Source of the DNA: Bradyrhizobium sp. LHD-71 | Lineage (GTDB): Bacteria; Pseudomonadota; Alphaproteobacteria; Rhizobiales; Xanthobacteraceae | Reading direction: 5' to 3' | Assembly: GCF_031157255.1 (NCBI RefSeq) | Contig: NZ_JAVIFX010000016.1 | Span: forward strand, 1 to 64,000 | DNA length: 64,000 nt | Shown here: piece by piece, positions 44,320 to 53,570 of the stretch | How the letters are laid out: each line of letters opens with the position of its first letter | Position numbering within the stretch: position 1 is the stretch's first letter | Translations under genes and position numbers: made by a program | Notes under the pieces: model-generated | The model's input: only the letters and a program-made list of their open reading frames with translations | Databases searched by the model: none | Told to the model about the DNA's origin: nothing

Positions 44320-45294
44320 ATGAGGGCTGCAACAGGGATTGCAAGCGCGCTGCTTTCAATGGTCGTGCCGACGGCAGCTGTCGCGCAACAGGTGCCGTAC
44401 CCGAACAGGCCGATCACCTGGGTGGTGCCCTCCGGAGCCGGCGGTGTCACCGACAATTCTGCGCGGTTCCTCGCCAAGGTCCTGTCGGAAAAGCTCGGCC
44501 AGCCGATCGTGGTCGACAACAAGCCAGGTGCGGGCGGCATCGTCGGCACTGAAGCGGTCGCGCAGGCCAAACCGGACGGGTACACGATGCTCTACGCCTC
44601 GCAGAGCACGATGGCGACCTTTCCATCCCTCTACAAGAAACTGTCCTATAGCCCGCTGAAGTCGCTTGTCCCCGTTAACGGCATGGCTGACTCATCGCTG
44701 CTCATGGTCGTCAATGCCGCGGCGCCCTACACGACCGTCGAGGAGCTCATCGCCCATCTGAAGAAAAATCCCGGCAAGATGAACTTTGGTTCCTCCGGCA
44801 CCGGGACATCGACGCACCTGCTTGGGGAGATGTTCCAGATGGCGACCGGCACCAGCATGGTGCACGTGCCCTACAAGACACCGTCAAATCTCTACGCCGA
44901 CCTGCTGTCCGGAACGATCGACGTGATCTTCGATTTCACCGTCGTGATGCGTCCGCACATCGAGGCCGGCAAGCTGCGTCCGCTGGCGATCGCGCGGGAG
45001 GATCGACTTAAGAGTTTTCCGAACGTGCCGACATTCAGGGAGCGCGGCCTCGACATCGTGCTGACCGCCTGGGCGTCAATCGCGATGCCGGCCGGCACGC
45101 CGCCGGAGATCGTGAACAAGATGTCGGCGGCCTTCGCCGAGACGACCCGCGATCCGGTCATTATCAAGTACAATGACGAAAACGACTTCGGCAATCTCGG
45201 TCACCTCGGGCCTGAGAAGCTGAGGGAGTTCTACATCAGCGAAACCGAGAAGTTCAAAAAGGTGGTCGAAAAGGCGGGCGTCACGCTCGACTAG
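44320..45294 (+). CDS. Bug/TctC-family periplasmic solute-binding protein
   Basis: 324 residues. A signal peptide spans about 1-23 (ASALLSMVVPTAAVAQQ). The family motifs are PITWVVPSGAGGVTDNSARF, IVVDNKPGAGGIVGTEAVAQAKPDGYT and KMNFGSSGTGTSTHLLGEMF. It resembles the Bug protein at 3048 closely in its first 120 residues. ATG 44320 is preceded by AGGTGAGGG. It is the first plus-strand gene after the AraC operator and precedes a P450. A small hairpin (45315-45333) lies in between. There are no TctA or TctB genes here, so its role may be sensing or uptake with distant partners. Confidence 0.9.
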   Translation: MRAATGIASALLSMVVPTAAVAQQVPYPNRPITWVVPSGAGGVTDNSARFLAKVLSEKLGQPIVVDNKPGAGGIVGTEAVAQAKPDGYTMLYASQSTMATFPSLYKKLSYSPLKSLVPVNGMADSSLLMVVNAAAPYTTVEELIAHLKKNPGKMNFGSSGTGTSTHLLGEMFQMATGTSMVHVPYKTPSNLYADLLSGTIDVIFDFTVVMRPHIEAGKLRPLAIAREDRLKSFPNVPTFRERGLDIVLTAWASIAMPAGTPPEIVNKMSAAFAETTRDPVIIKYNDENDFGNLGHLGPEKLREFYISETEKFKKVVEKAGVTLD

Positions 45295-45357
45295 CGAACC
45301 GGCTGGAGCCAATGTCATCCGGCTTTCGGATGATTGCAACGCGTGGAGGATTATCCG

Positions 45358-46614
45358 ATGCACGGCACGATCAATCTGCTCGATCAGGCGCGCGAACACG
45401 CCTATTCAGTGCCGCTCAAGCAACTCGATCCGAGTCCTCCCGAGCTGTTCCGTTCCGATACGTTCTGGCCGTATTTCGACCGGCTTCGCAAGGAAGACCC
45501 GGTGCATCACTGCGACAGCGAGACCTACGGCCCGTTCTGGTCAATCACCAAATACAACGACATCATGGAGGTCGAGACGAACCATCAGGTTTTCTCCTCC
45601 GATTCGAAGCTCGGCGGCATCACCATTCGCGACGCGCCGGCGGAGTTGCGGCGGCCGATGTTCATCGCAATGGACGAACCGCAGCACAGCGCGCAGCGCC
45701 GGACGGTGGCGCCGATGTTCACGCCGACACACCTGGACGAGCTTGCGCTCAACATCCGCAAGCGATCGGCCTCGTGTCTCGACAGCCTGCCGCGCAACGA
45801 GACGTTCAACTGGGTGGACAAAGTCTCGATCGAGCTGACGACGCAGATGCTGGCAGTCCTGTTCGACTTCCCCTGGGAGGACCGGCGCAAGCTGACGCGC
45901 TGGTCGGACGTCGCAACGACGATCCCCGGACCCGACGGCGTGGTCGCGACGGAAGAGGAGCGGCAGGCCGAACTGATCGAGTGCGCACAGTATTTCAAGA
46001 AGCTGTGGGATGAGCGCATCAAAGAGGCGCCGAAGAGCGATCTCATCTCGATGATGGCGCACGCGGAGGCGACGCGAAACATGGATTTCGCCACGTTCCT
46101 TGGCAACCTGATCCTGCTGATCGTCGGCGGCAACGACACCACACGCAACACTCTGTCCGGCAGCATCTATGTGCTGAGCAAGTTCCCCGACCAGTATAAG
46201 AAGCTGCGGGAGAATCCGGAGCTGATCGAAAGTTTCGTTCCGGAAGTGATCCGCTGGCAGACGCCGCTCGCGCACATGCGCCGCACGGCATTGCAAGACA
46301 TCGAGTTCAAGGGCAAGCAGATCAAGAAGGGCGACAAGGTGGTGATGTGGTACGTCTCGGGTAACCGCGACGACGAGGTGATTGAAAGGCCATACGACTT
46401 CATCATCGACCGCAAGCGGCCGCGCACGCACCTTTCATTTGGCTTTGGCATCCACCGCTGCGTCGGCCTGCGGCTGGCGGAGCTGCAATTGAAAATCATC
46501 TGGGAAGAGATCCTGAAGCGCTACGACACGATTGAAGTGATGGACGAGCCGCAGCGCGTCTATTCGAGCTTTGTGAAGGGCTACGAGACGCTTCCAGTCC
46601 ACATTGCCGGCTGA
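45358..46614 (+). CDS. Cytochrome P450, CYP153-like
   Basis: 418 residues. The I-helix motif GGNDTTRN (about 257-264), ExxR in EVIR (about 296-299), and the heme loop FGFGIHRCVG with Cys368. The LSFGFGIHRCVG loop, WEEILKRY, the N-terminal FWPYFDRLRKEDPVHHCDSE and the SIELTTQMLAVLFDFPWEDRRKLT stretch closely resemble the CYP153 family of terminal alkane, cyclic alkane and terpene hydroxylases. Those are soluble class I enzymes that need ferredoxin and reductase; neither gene is adjacent. The start is set by GGAGGA 9 nt upstream of 45358. The neighbouring Baeyer-Villiger monooxygenase, CaiB and dehydrogenase suggest a shared oxidative pathway. Confidence 0.88.
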   Translation: MHGTINLLDQAREHAYSVPLKQLDPSPPELFRSDTFWPYFDRLRKEDPVHHCDSETYGPFWSITKYNDIMEVETNHQVFSSDSKLGGITIRDAPAELRRPMFIAMDEPQHSAQRRTVAPMFTPTHLDELALNIRKRSASCLDSLPRNETFNWVDKVSIELTTQMLAVLFDFPWEDRRKLTRWSDVATTIPGPDGVVATEEERQAELIECAQYFKKLWDERIKEAPKSDLISMMAHAEATRNMDFATFLGNLILLIVGGNDTTRNTLSGSIYVLSKFPDQYKKLRENPELIESFVPEVIRWQTPLAHMRRTALQDIEFKGKQIKKGDKVVMWYVSGNRDDEVIERPYDFIIDRKRPRTHLSFGFGIHRCVGLRLAELQLKIIWEEILKRYDTIEVMDEPQRVYSSFVKGYETLPVHIAG

Positions 46615-46686
46615 AATGGCGTCGCACGGACAACGCAAGATCAGGCGGAGCCGGTTGCAGCCGGCCGGCCGCCCGCCGCGACGAGA

Positions 46687-47118
46687 CTAGAAACCGAAGG
46701 CAAATTTGAGGGCGACCAGCGCTGCGACCATGCCGACAAAAATCAGGAACGGCGATACCGGGCGCTTGGAGCGGCCGCCCGGTGAGGGCGCGCTCGCGGC
46801 GAGTTTGGCCGTCCGTACGTTCTTCAAGTCGACGACGGCTCCTTCAGCAGGGCGGGGTTCGCGTGCAGGTTCCGGCGCCTCTCCTGCGCCGCCCATCTGC
46901 GCGTAGTAGGCGCGGTAGACCTCTCGAATGGCGGTCTGCGTTGCTTCAGATTCGGGCATTTTCTCAAGGTGAGTCCGATAGCTCATCAGCCACGCTTGCG
47001 CGTCCGCCGGCAGATCGTCAAAGCTGCCGAGCTTGGCCATCATCAGCCAGGTCGCAAAGTCCGCTTCAGCCTTTGCGCGGGCCTTTTTGGCGATGCTTGC
47101 GCTCGTGCGTTTGGGCAT
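46687..47118 (-). CDS. Tail-anchored-like small protein of unknown function
   Basis: 143 residues, family not recognised. The N-terminal ~75 residues look helical and soluble (AKAEADFATWLMMAKLGSF, AQAWLMSYRTHLEKMPESEATQ). A Pro/Ala/Glu-rich linker (about 78-118) leads to a C-terminal membrane segment (SPFLIFVGMVAALVALKFAFG). GAGGGAA precedes the ATG. It is antisense to the two flanking catabolic genes and could insert into the inner membrane by its C-terminus. Confidence 0.7.
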   Translation of the reverse strand: MPKRTSASIAKKARAKAEADFATWLMMAKLGSFDDLPADAQAWLMSYRTHLEKMPESEATQTAIREVYRAYYAQMGGAGEAPEPAREPRPAEGAVVDLKNVRTAKLAASAPSPGGRSKRPVSPFLIFVGMVAALVALKFAFGF

Positions 47119-47440
47119 CTGTTCCCTCGTTGTGGTCTCGCAGCATCGTGGCCTGCGCCTTCTCGCCGAGCAGTCTAGCCGAAACCATTCGTCCGCTCAG
47201 CATCGAACGTTCATGTGCTGCCATGGCGGAACGGCGCGGAGGCAATGCCTCGTCGGCCACAATAGTTCAGCGGTTCAGGCTGACTTTGCGCAGCCATCTG
47301 CCGGGCAGATGGCTGCTGTCGCGTTCTTTGGCTTTACACTCTTGCGAGTCTTGCGGCAAAAGTAGCGGCTCGCCAGGTTCGCGCCCCTGGCGCGTACTCG
47401 CTTTGCAAGGATGCAGCGTAATTTTAAGGGATAATCAAGC
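47119..47440. other. Gene-free interval
   Basis: About 320 bases with no supported gene. The last ~20 nt hold AAGGGA, the ribosome binding site of the next gene; the promoter of that gene is presumably here but no clear -35/-10 pair was found, and neither the TetR palindrome nor the AraC repeat occurs. Confidence 0.45.
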
Positions 47441-48946
47441 ATGAACCAAGCCGCACCCTTCAGCGCGTCCAAGGCCCGGACGATCGAGCACTTCGAGGTC
47501 CTGATTGTCGGCGCCGGCATCTCCGGCATCGGCAGCGCCTATCAGCTGTCCAAGAAGCTGCCGGACGCGAGCTACGTCGTGCTTGAAACCCAGGAGAGCT
47601 TCGGTGGCACCTGGCTGACTCACCGCTATCCCGGCATCCGCTCCGACAGCGACCTGCATACCTTCGGCTACAGCTTCAAGCCCTGGGTCGGGGCGCCGAT
47701 TGCGACCGCAACCGAGATCAAGTCCTACATGGGCGAGGTGATCAACGAGAATGGCCTCGATCGGCACATCCGCTACAAGCACAAGATCCTCTCGGCGAGC
47801 TGGTCGAGCGCCCAGAATCTGTGGACCGTCGAGGCGGTACGCACCGATACCGGAGAGACGCTGCTGTTTACCTGCAGCTTCCTCTGGATGTGCCAGGGCT
47901 ACTATCGTCACGATGAAGGCTACACGCCCGAATGGGCGGAGATGGACAAGTACAAGGGCCGCATCGTCCACCCGCAGACCTGGCCTGAGGACCTCGAGAC
48001 GGAAGGCAAGAACGTCGTCGTGATCGGGTCCGGCGCGACCGCCGCGACACTGCTGCCGGCAATCGCCGACAAGTGCGGCCACGTCACGATGCTGCAGCGC
48101 TCCCCGACCTACTTCCGTACAGGCCGCAATGCGATCGAGCTCGCCGAGGAACTTCGCAAGCTGCAGGTCAGTGAGGAATGGGTCCACGAGATCGTGCGGC
48201 GGAAGATCCTCTACGAACAGGACGCGTTCACCCGCGCGTCGTTCGAGAAGCCGGAGAAGGTGAGGAAGGATCTGCTCGACAACATCCGCAACCTGCTCGG
48301 CCCGGACTATGACGTCGACACCCACTTCACCCCGAAGTACAGGCCCTGGCGTCAGCGCATCGCTTTCGTGCCCGACGCCGACCTGTTCAAGGCGATCAAG
48401 AGCGGCAAGGCGTCGGTCGTCACCGACGAGATCGAGCGCTTCACGGAAACCGGAATTCTTCTGAAGTCAGGCAAGGAATTGAACGCCGACATTGTCGTCA
48501 CGGCGACCGGCTTCCACCTCAGTGTGATGGGCGATATCGCCTTCACAGTCGATAACCAGCCGGTCGACTGGGCCGAGACGGTCACCTACCGTGGCATGAT
48601 GTTCACCGGCGTGCCGAATCTCGCCTGGGTGTTCGGCTATTTCCGCGCCAGCTGGACGCTGCGCACTGATCTCGTCGCCGAGTTCGTCTGCCGCCTGCTG
48701 CCGCACATGAAGGACAAGCAGGCCAAGTCGGTGTCGGTGACGCTGCGGTCCGAAGACAAGGACATGCCCATTCTGTCATGGATCGATCCGGAGAACTTCA
48801 ATCCCGGCTATCTGATGCGCGACATGCATCGCTTGCCAAAGCGCGGCGACAAGCGCGAATGGCAGCACACGCAGGATTACTGGGTCGAGAAGGATGAATT
48901 CCCGACGATCGACCTTGACGATGCCGCATTCCGGTACGGAACCTAG
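47441..48946 (+). CDS. FAD-dependent Baeyer-Villiger-type monooxygenase (EthA-like group)
   Basis: 501 residues. FAD motif GAGISG (about 24-29) and FGGTWLTHRYPGIRSDSDLHTFGYSF are typical. The fingerprint is KYKGRIVHPQTWP with Tyr171, His177 and Trp181, a Phe-to-Tyr variant of FxGxxxHxxxW. The NADPH motif is GSGATA (about 196-201), with its last Gly changed to Ala. It resembles the shorter EthA/4-hydroxyacetophenone-type monooxygenases more than the monooxygenase at 5966. It oxygenates ketones or sulfides with NADPH. It is co-directional with the P450 and the CaiB and dehydrogenase genes; the substrate is unknown. Confidence 0.87.
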   Translation: MNQAAPFSASKARTIEHFEVLIVGAGISGIGSAYQLSKKLPDASYVVLETQESFGGTWLTHRYPGIRSDSDLHTFGYSFKPWVGAPIATATEIKSYMGEVINENGLDRHIRYKHKILSASWSSAQNLWTVEAVRTDTGETLLFTCSFLWMCQGYYRHDEGYTPEWAEMDKYKGRIVHPQTWPEDLETEGKNVVVIGSGATAATLLPAIADKCGHVTMLQRSPTYFRTGRNAIELAEELRKLQVSEEWVHEIVRRKILYEQDAFTRASFEKPEKVRKDLLDNIRNLLGPDYDVDTHFTPKYRPWRQRIAFVPDADLFKAIKSGKASVVTDEIERFTETGILLKSGKELNADIVVTATGFHLSVMGDIAFTVDNQPVDWAETVTYRGMMFTGVPNLAWVFGYFRASWTLRTDLVAEFVCRLLPHMKDKQAKSVSVTLRSEDKDMPILSWIDPENFNPGYLMRDMHRLPKRGDKREWQHTQDYWVEKDEFPTIDLDDAAFRYGT

Positions 48947-49081
48947 GCCCGGCTATTGCGTCGAGATGCTAGAGCGGATCGCGCGAGGTAAGGGGGCAAT
49001 CGGCGTGGTTGCTGCCTCACGCAGCTGCACGCGTGCCGTCGTGGCTGCGATCGAAACAGAACAGGCAAAAGAAGCGGACGA

Positions 49082-50314
49082 ATGTATCAACTGCTTAAGG
49101 GTCTCAGTGTCGTCGAGGGCGCGTCGTTTATCGCTGGCCCCTCCTGCGGGCTGTATCTTGCGCAACTAGGCGCGGAGGTGATCCGATTCGATACGATTGG
49201 CGGCGGGCCGGATTTTCACCGATGGCCGCGCGTGCCCGGCGGGCCGAGCCTTTACTGGGAGGGCCTGAACAAAGGCAAAAAGTCCATCGCCATCGATCTC
49301 ACCCGTCCTGAGGGCAGGCAGCTGGCGGTGCGGTTGATCGCCGCTTCGGGAGCCGGACGCGGCATCTTCCTCACAAACTTTCCGGCCGAAGGCTTTCTCG
49401 CCCACGAACGGCTGGTCGAGCATCGCTCTGACCTCATCACCGTCCGCGTGATGGGGCGCGCCAACGGCGAGCCCGCGTTCGACTACACGGTGAATGCGGC
49501 GGTCGGCATCCCGCAAATGACTGGTCCGGTGTCACTCGGCGACGAGCCCGTCAATCACGTGCTGCCCGCGTGGGACGTGACGACAGGTGCGTATGCCGCG
49601 TTCGCCCTGCTGGCGGCAGACTGGCATCGTCGCGAGACCGGGCAGGGCCAAGAGGTGCGCATTCCGCTCAGCGACGTTGCGATGGCGACGGTCGCCAATC
49701 TTGGGCAGGTCGCAGAAGTCAGCGTGCTCGGTGCTGACCGCCCGCGCTACGGCAATGATCTGTTCGGCGCCTTCGGCCGCGATTTTCTCACGCGCGACAA
49801 GCATCGGCTGATGATCGCTGCGATTACGCCACGGCAATGGTCGGGACTGATCGAGGTCCTGCAGCTCGGCACAGCGGTTGCCGCGCTGGAGAAGGAGCTC
49901 GGTGTCTCGTTTGCACGCGACGAAGGCGTCCGGTTTCAGCACCGCGATCGGCTCAACCCCATGATCGCGACGGCCCTGGCGTCCCGCGATCTCTCCGATC
50001 TTGCTCCGGCTTTCGATCGCGCCGGGGTCTGCTGGGGACCTTACCGCACGCTGAGCCAGGCCCTTGCGGCCGACCGCGATTTCTCCGCGAACAATCCTCT
50101 GTTTTCGGACATTGATCATCCGAGCGGTCATCGTTACCTGACGCCGGGAGCGGTCGCATCGTTCAGCGGACTGGAACGCAACCTGCCGGTGCGCGCGCCG
50201 CATCTCGGCGAGCACACGGACGAGGTGCTTGCCAGCTGCCTCGGATTGTCGGAAGGACAGATCGCCAAGCTCCACGATGACAAGCTCGTTGCGGGGCCGG
50301 TCCGATCGTCTTGA
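49082..50314 (+). CDS. CaiB/BaiF family (family III) CoA-transferase
   Basis: 410 residues. The N-terminus [33 protein letters not shown] is typical, with [13 protein letters not shown] following. [16 protein letters not shown] contains the region where the catalytic Asp would be; the residue there reads Asn or Ala rather than an unambiguous Asp, so activity should be judged with care. It is 135 nt after the monooxygenase and overlaps a possible TTG start of the dehydrogenase by 4 nt. It may move CoA to the substrate of the adjoining dehydrogenase. Confidence 0.87.
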   Translation: MYQLLKGLSVVEGASFIAGPSCGLYLAQLGAEVIRFDTIGGGPDFHRWPRVPGGPSLYWEGLNKGKKSIAIDLTRPEGRQLAVRLIAASGAGRGIFLTNFPAEGFLAHERLVEHRSDLITVRVMGRANGEPAFDYTVNAAVGIPQMTGPVSLGDEPVNHVLPAWDVTTGAYAAFALLAADWHRRETGQGQEVRIPLSDVAMATVANLGQVAEVSVLGADRPRYGNDLFGAFGRDFLTRDKHRLMIAAITPRQWSGLIEVLQLGTAVAALEKELGVSFARDEGVRFQHRDRLNPMIATALASRDLSDLAPAFDRAGVCWGPYRTLSQALAADRDFSANNPLFSDIDHPSGHRYLTPGAVASFSGLERNLPVRAPHLGEHTDEVLASCLGLSEGQIAKLHDDKLVAGPVRSS

Positions 50315-50328
50315 ATTCAGAGTCTGGT

Positions 50329-51984
50329 ATGAGTCTTCGTCCGCAAGAACTGGCCGATGCGTTCGCGCAGGCTGCCGCCGCCGCCGCCCGCTTTCTCGAC
50401 GACGCGCGCCGCGCGGTCGTCGCAAAAGTTGATAAAGACGGGAAAGTTCCTCCCGAGGTGCTCGATCGCGAACAGCGCGCCGTGCATGGCCTCGCCTGGA
50501 TCGCAACCGTCTCCGAAGCGCTGACACAGGCTGCGGCCTGGGCCGGCAGGCTGCAGGCGCAGAAGCGGCTTGGCGAGGCCGAAGCGCTGGTGCTGCAGAT
50601 CGGCTTCGGCGAGTACCTCGCCCAGCTCGCATTCGGCCTGCCAATGAGCCAAAGCGAGATCGTGCGTCCGGTCGAGCTCGGACTTGAGGACGCTGCCGGC
50701 CGGCTCAGGCAGGATCGTGCGGTCGACAGACTGCTGCGCACCGGCAATATGGCCGCAACGCGTGCGGCGTTGATGGAGCGTATTCTTGCCGGCGACACCA
50801 TCGATGAAGGCGTCGACGACGAAACACTCGACATGATCCGCGGCCAGTTCCGCCGGTTCACCACCGACCGGATCGTGCCCGGCGCCCATCAATGGCATCT
50901 GGACAACGCGTTGATCCCTGACGATATCGTCGGCGAAATGGCCGAACTCGGCGTGTTCGGTCTTTCGATCGATACGACCTTTGGCGGCCTGGGACTTGGC
51001 AAGGTGGCGATGTGCATCGTCACCGAGGAGTTGAGCCGCGGCTGGATCGCCGCGGGCTCGCTCGGCACGCGGTCGGAGATCGCAGGCGAACTCATCGGAC
51101 TTGCTGGCACCGACGCCCAGAAGCAGCAATGGTTGCCGCGGATCGCGAGCGGCGAAGTCCTTCCGACGGCGGTGTTCACGGAGCCGGATATCGGCTCCGA
51201 CCTGGGCCACCTCGCCACGCGGGCAGTACGCACGAGCGCGGGCGACTGGGCCGTGTCCGGCAGCAAGACGTGGATCACGCACGCCAGCCGCAGCGATCTC
51301 ATGACCATGCTGGTGCGGACCAATCCCGACGACAAGGGACACGGCGGCCTGAGCATGCTGCTCGCGCCGAAACCGCGCGGCACCGAAGCCGATCCCTTTC
51401 CTGCGTCCGGCATGGAGGGAAGCGAGATCCACGTGCTCGGCTATCGTGGCATGCGCGAGTATGTGCTTTCGTTCGACGGCTTTACCGTTCCTGCCGACGG
51501 TCTGCTGGGCAACAGGGAAGGCGACGGCTTCAAGCAACTGATGCGCACATTCGAAAGCGCGCGCATTCAGACCGCAGCGCGAGCCGTCGGCGTCGCGCGC
51601 CGGGCGTTCGAGTTGGGCTTCGAATACGCGCGCAATCGCAAGCAGTTCGGCCGCGCCATCATCGCGTTTCCGCGCGTCTCCGACAAACTGGCCTTGATGC
51701 TGGCGGACATCGTGCTGGCGCGTGAGCTGACCTATTTCGCAGCGCGCGAAAAGGACAAGGGACGCCGCTGTGACGTTCCGGCGGGCATGGCGAAGCTCCT
51801 CGCCGCGCGCGCCGCCTGGAGCAACGCCGACAACAGCCTGCAGATTCACGGGGGCAACGGATATGCGCTCGAATACGAGATCAGCCGCGTGCTTTGTGAC
51901 GCGCGCATTCTGAATATTTTCGAAGGTGCGGGCGAAATCCAGGCCCAGGTGGTCGGTCGCGGATTGATTGCGTCGCGGAACTGA
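50329..51984 (+). CDS. Methylsuccinyl-CoA dehydrogenase-like acyl-CoA dehydrogenase
   Basis: 551 residues, ~160 longer than a standard acyl-CoA dehydrogenase. The extra N-terminal ~150 residues ([27 protein letters not shown], then [28 protein letters not shown]) resemble the extension of (2S)-methylsuccinyl-CoA dehydrogenase (Mcd) of the ethylmalonyl-CoA pathway. The core has [48 protein letters not shown], and [35 protein letters not shown]. Mcd oxidises methylsuccinyl-CoA to mesaconyl-CoA. The subfamily is assigned by resemblance; the real substrate may be a related branched acyl-CoA. ATG 50329 is used, but a TTG at 50311 overlaps the CaiB stop. Confidence 0.82.
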   Translation: MSLRPQELADAFAQAAAAAARFLDDARRAVVAKVDKDGKVPPEVLDREQRAVHGLAWIATVSEALTQAAAWAGRLQAQKRLGEAEALVLQIGFGEYLAQLAFGLPMSQSEIVRPVELGLEDAAGRLRQDRAVDRLLRTGNMAATRAALMERILAGDTIDEGVDDETLDMIRGQFRRFTTDRIVPGAHQWHLDNALIPDDIVGEMAELGVFGLSIDTTFGGLGLGKVAMCIVTEELSRGWIAAGSLGTRSEIAGELIGLAGTDAQKQQWLPRIASGEVLPTAVFTEPDIGSDLGHLATRAVRTSAGDWAVSGSKTWITHASRSDLMTMLVRTNPDDKGHGGLSMLLAPKPRGTEADPFPASGMEGSEIHVLGYRGMREYVLSFDGFTVPADGLLGNREGDGFKQLMRTFESARIQTAARAVGVARRAFELGFEYARNRKQFGRAIIAFPRVSDKLALMLADIVLARELTYFAAREKDKGRRCDVPAGMAKLLAARAAWSNADNSLQIHGGNGYALEYEISRVLCDARILNIFEGAGEIQAQVVGRGLIASRN

Positions 51985-52019
51985 CGCGCAGCCGGGCCGC
52001 GATCGATCCCGATCGACGG

Positions 52020-53201
52020 TCATTCGTGCGCGTCAAAGCGCTCGCCGCCGATCCAGGTAGCCAAGGCATGGAATGTTGGGGTCAAAGCGACGAGATCGGC
52101 TCGCGATCCCGCCTGCAGGCTGCCGCGTTCGCGATCGATCCGAAGATATCGTGCAGGCGTCAGTGAGGCCGCACGAAGTGCATCGCCGGTTGGAACACCG
52201 GCGAGCGTCACTGCGATCCGAACGGCGGACGCCATGTCGAGATGCGCGCCGGCAAGCGTGCCGCTCTGATCCGTGAGCTTTTGATCGTGCAGTTTGATGG
52301 ACCGTCCCAACAGCTCAAATCCATCCTCGGTCGAGCCGACAGTTGGCATCGCGTCGGTGACCAGGGCGATGCCGTCCGCTCCCTTTGCGGCAAAGCTCGC
52401 GCGCACGACCAGCGGATCGACATGAATAGCATCAGCGATGATGCCGGCGGTCAGGCGCGGTTCGCACAGCGCCGTACCGACGATGCCCGGCTCGCGCGCC
52501 ATCATCGCGGGCATCGCGTTGTGAAGATGCGTGACGCCGCTGAGCCCGTCGGCGATGGCGGCCATCATGACGGCGGCGCTTGCTTCACTGTGGCCGGCTG
52601 ACACTCGTACACCGGCGCCCACCAAGGTGCGTACGAAGCCAGCCGGAACGCATTCCGGCGCCAGAGTAATAAGCGAACGGCCGGCAGACGCCAGACCGGT
52701 AAGCCATTCGAGATCGGCGAGAGTCGCGGAGGCGATGCGGTCGGGTGGATGAATGCCCGGGCGCGCCGGGCTGATGAAGGGACCTTCGAGGTGCAGGCCA
52801 AGAATGCCGTCCTTGCCGGCAGTAACCCTGGCAGCGGCGATCGCAGCCTTCGCCTTGGCGAAGGTGTCGGTGATGAACGTCGGGAGGCACGCGGTCGTCC
52901 CGTAACGGCGGTGCGCGCGAGCAATCGCCGCCATTGCCGCCGGCGTCGGATCGTCATTGAGAAGTATGCCACCACCGCCATTGACCTGGAGATCGATGAA
53001 TCCCGGCGCCAGCAGCGTTCCTACCGGCAGGTCGTGACGCGGTAGAGCTGCCGGCACATCGCCGGCAGCGGCAATGCCGCGGACCAGGCCGCGCTCGATC
53101 AGCACCGCCGCGCGTTCGTGCCAGCGATGTCCGTCGAAGATCCGATCCGCCGTCAGCGCAAACGCGGCGTTCTTTGCTCCGGACCCGGAGGCTGGTTCCA
53201 T
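52020..53201 (-). CDS. nagA: N-acetylglucosamine-6-phosphate deacetylase
   Basis: 393 residues. NagA motifs: LLAPGFIDLQVNGGGG near residue 70, the metal-ligand block HLEGPFISPARPG, VSAGHSEAS, VTHLHNAM (metal His and substrate contacts) and LVTDAMPTVGS with the catalytic Asp. It removes acetate from GlcNAc-6-P in the cytoplasm. The first in-frame ATG is 53201; the frame continues to a TTG at 53237. It is divergent from the kinase, murQ and SIS run and is probably functionally linked to it. It converges on the dehydrogenase gene with a 35-nt gap. Confidence 0.93.
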   Translation of the reverse strand: MEPASGSGAKNAAFALTADRIFDGHRWHERAAVLIERGLVRGIAAAGDVPAALPRHDLPVGTLLAPGFIDLQVNGGGGILLNDDPTPAAMAAIARAHRRYGTTACLPTFITDTFAKAKAAIAAARVTAGKDGILGLHLEGPFISPARPGIHPPDRIASATLADLEWLTGLASAGRSLITLAPECVPAGFVRTLVGAGVRVSAGHSEASAAVMMAAIADGLSGVTHLHNAMPAMMAREPGIVGTALCEPRLTAGIIADAIHVDPLVVRASFAAKGADGIALVTDAMPTVGSTEDGFELLGRSIKLHDQKLTDQSGTLAGAHLDMASAVRIAVTLAGVPTGDALRAASLTPARYLRIDRERGSLQAGSRADLVALTPTFHALATWIGGERFDAHE

Positions 53202-53465
53202 ATGATCCGCTTCTTTCAAGGCCAGATTTTCATCCAAGTTTCACGATGTAGGTAACAAGCCGGCAAGGTTCGCCAAACATCGCGGATCATCGCCACTTCC
53301 TCGTGAGAATGGAACCGCCGAATGCCGGCAAACGTTCCGTGGGACTGGATCAGTCGCGCTCGGAGGAAAACGCAACGCTTTCCAAAGCCAGGAAATCACC
53401 GGTGCCACGCGGCAGGTGTTTTATCAGCGGACGTCGGCTCAGGCGACGAAAGCTGCCTGCCGAAA

Positions 53466-53555
53466 TCCTGGAAATGGAAGTCTTGGAAACGGAAGTCTTG
53501 GAAACGGAAGTCTTGGAAACGGAAGTCCTGGGGATCGAAGTCCTGGAGATGGTGT
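53466..53555 (+). repeat. 15-bp tandem repeat (minisatellite), six units
   Basis: Six consecutive 15-bp units start at 53466, 53481, 53496, 53511, 53526 and 53541. The three central units are identical (TCTTGGAAACGGAAG); the outer ones carry 1-5 changes. The array ends 15 nt before the kinase ATG. Each unit is a multiple of three bases, so copy-number change would not shift a frame but would alter the leader length. The rest of 53202-53465 shows no gene. Confidence 0.95.
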
Positions 53556-53570
53556 TCGGCGAGCCGTCGC

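Noticed and set aside
53466-53555. Possible CRISPR array
   Set aside because: Units are contiguous 15-mers with no spacers, and no cas genes are present.
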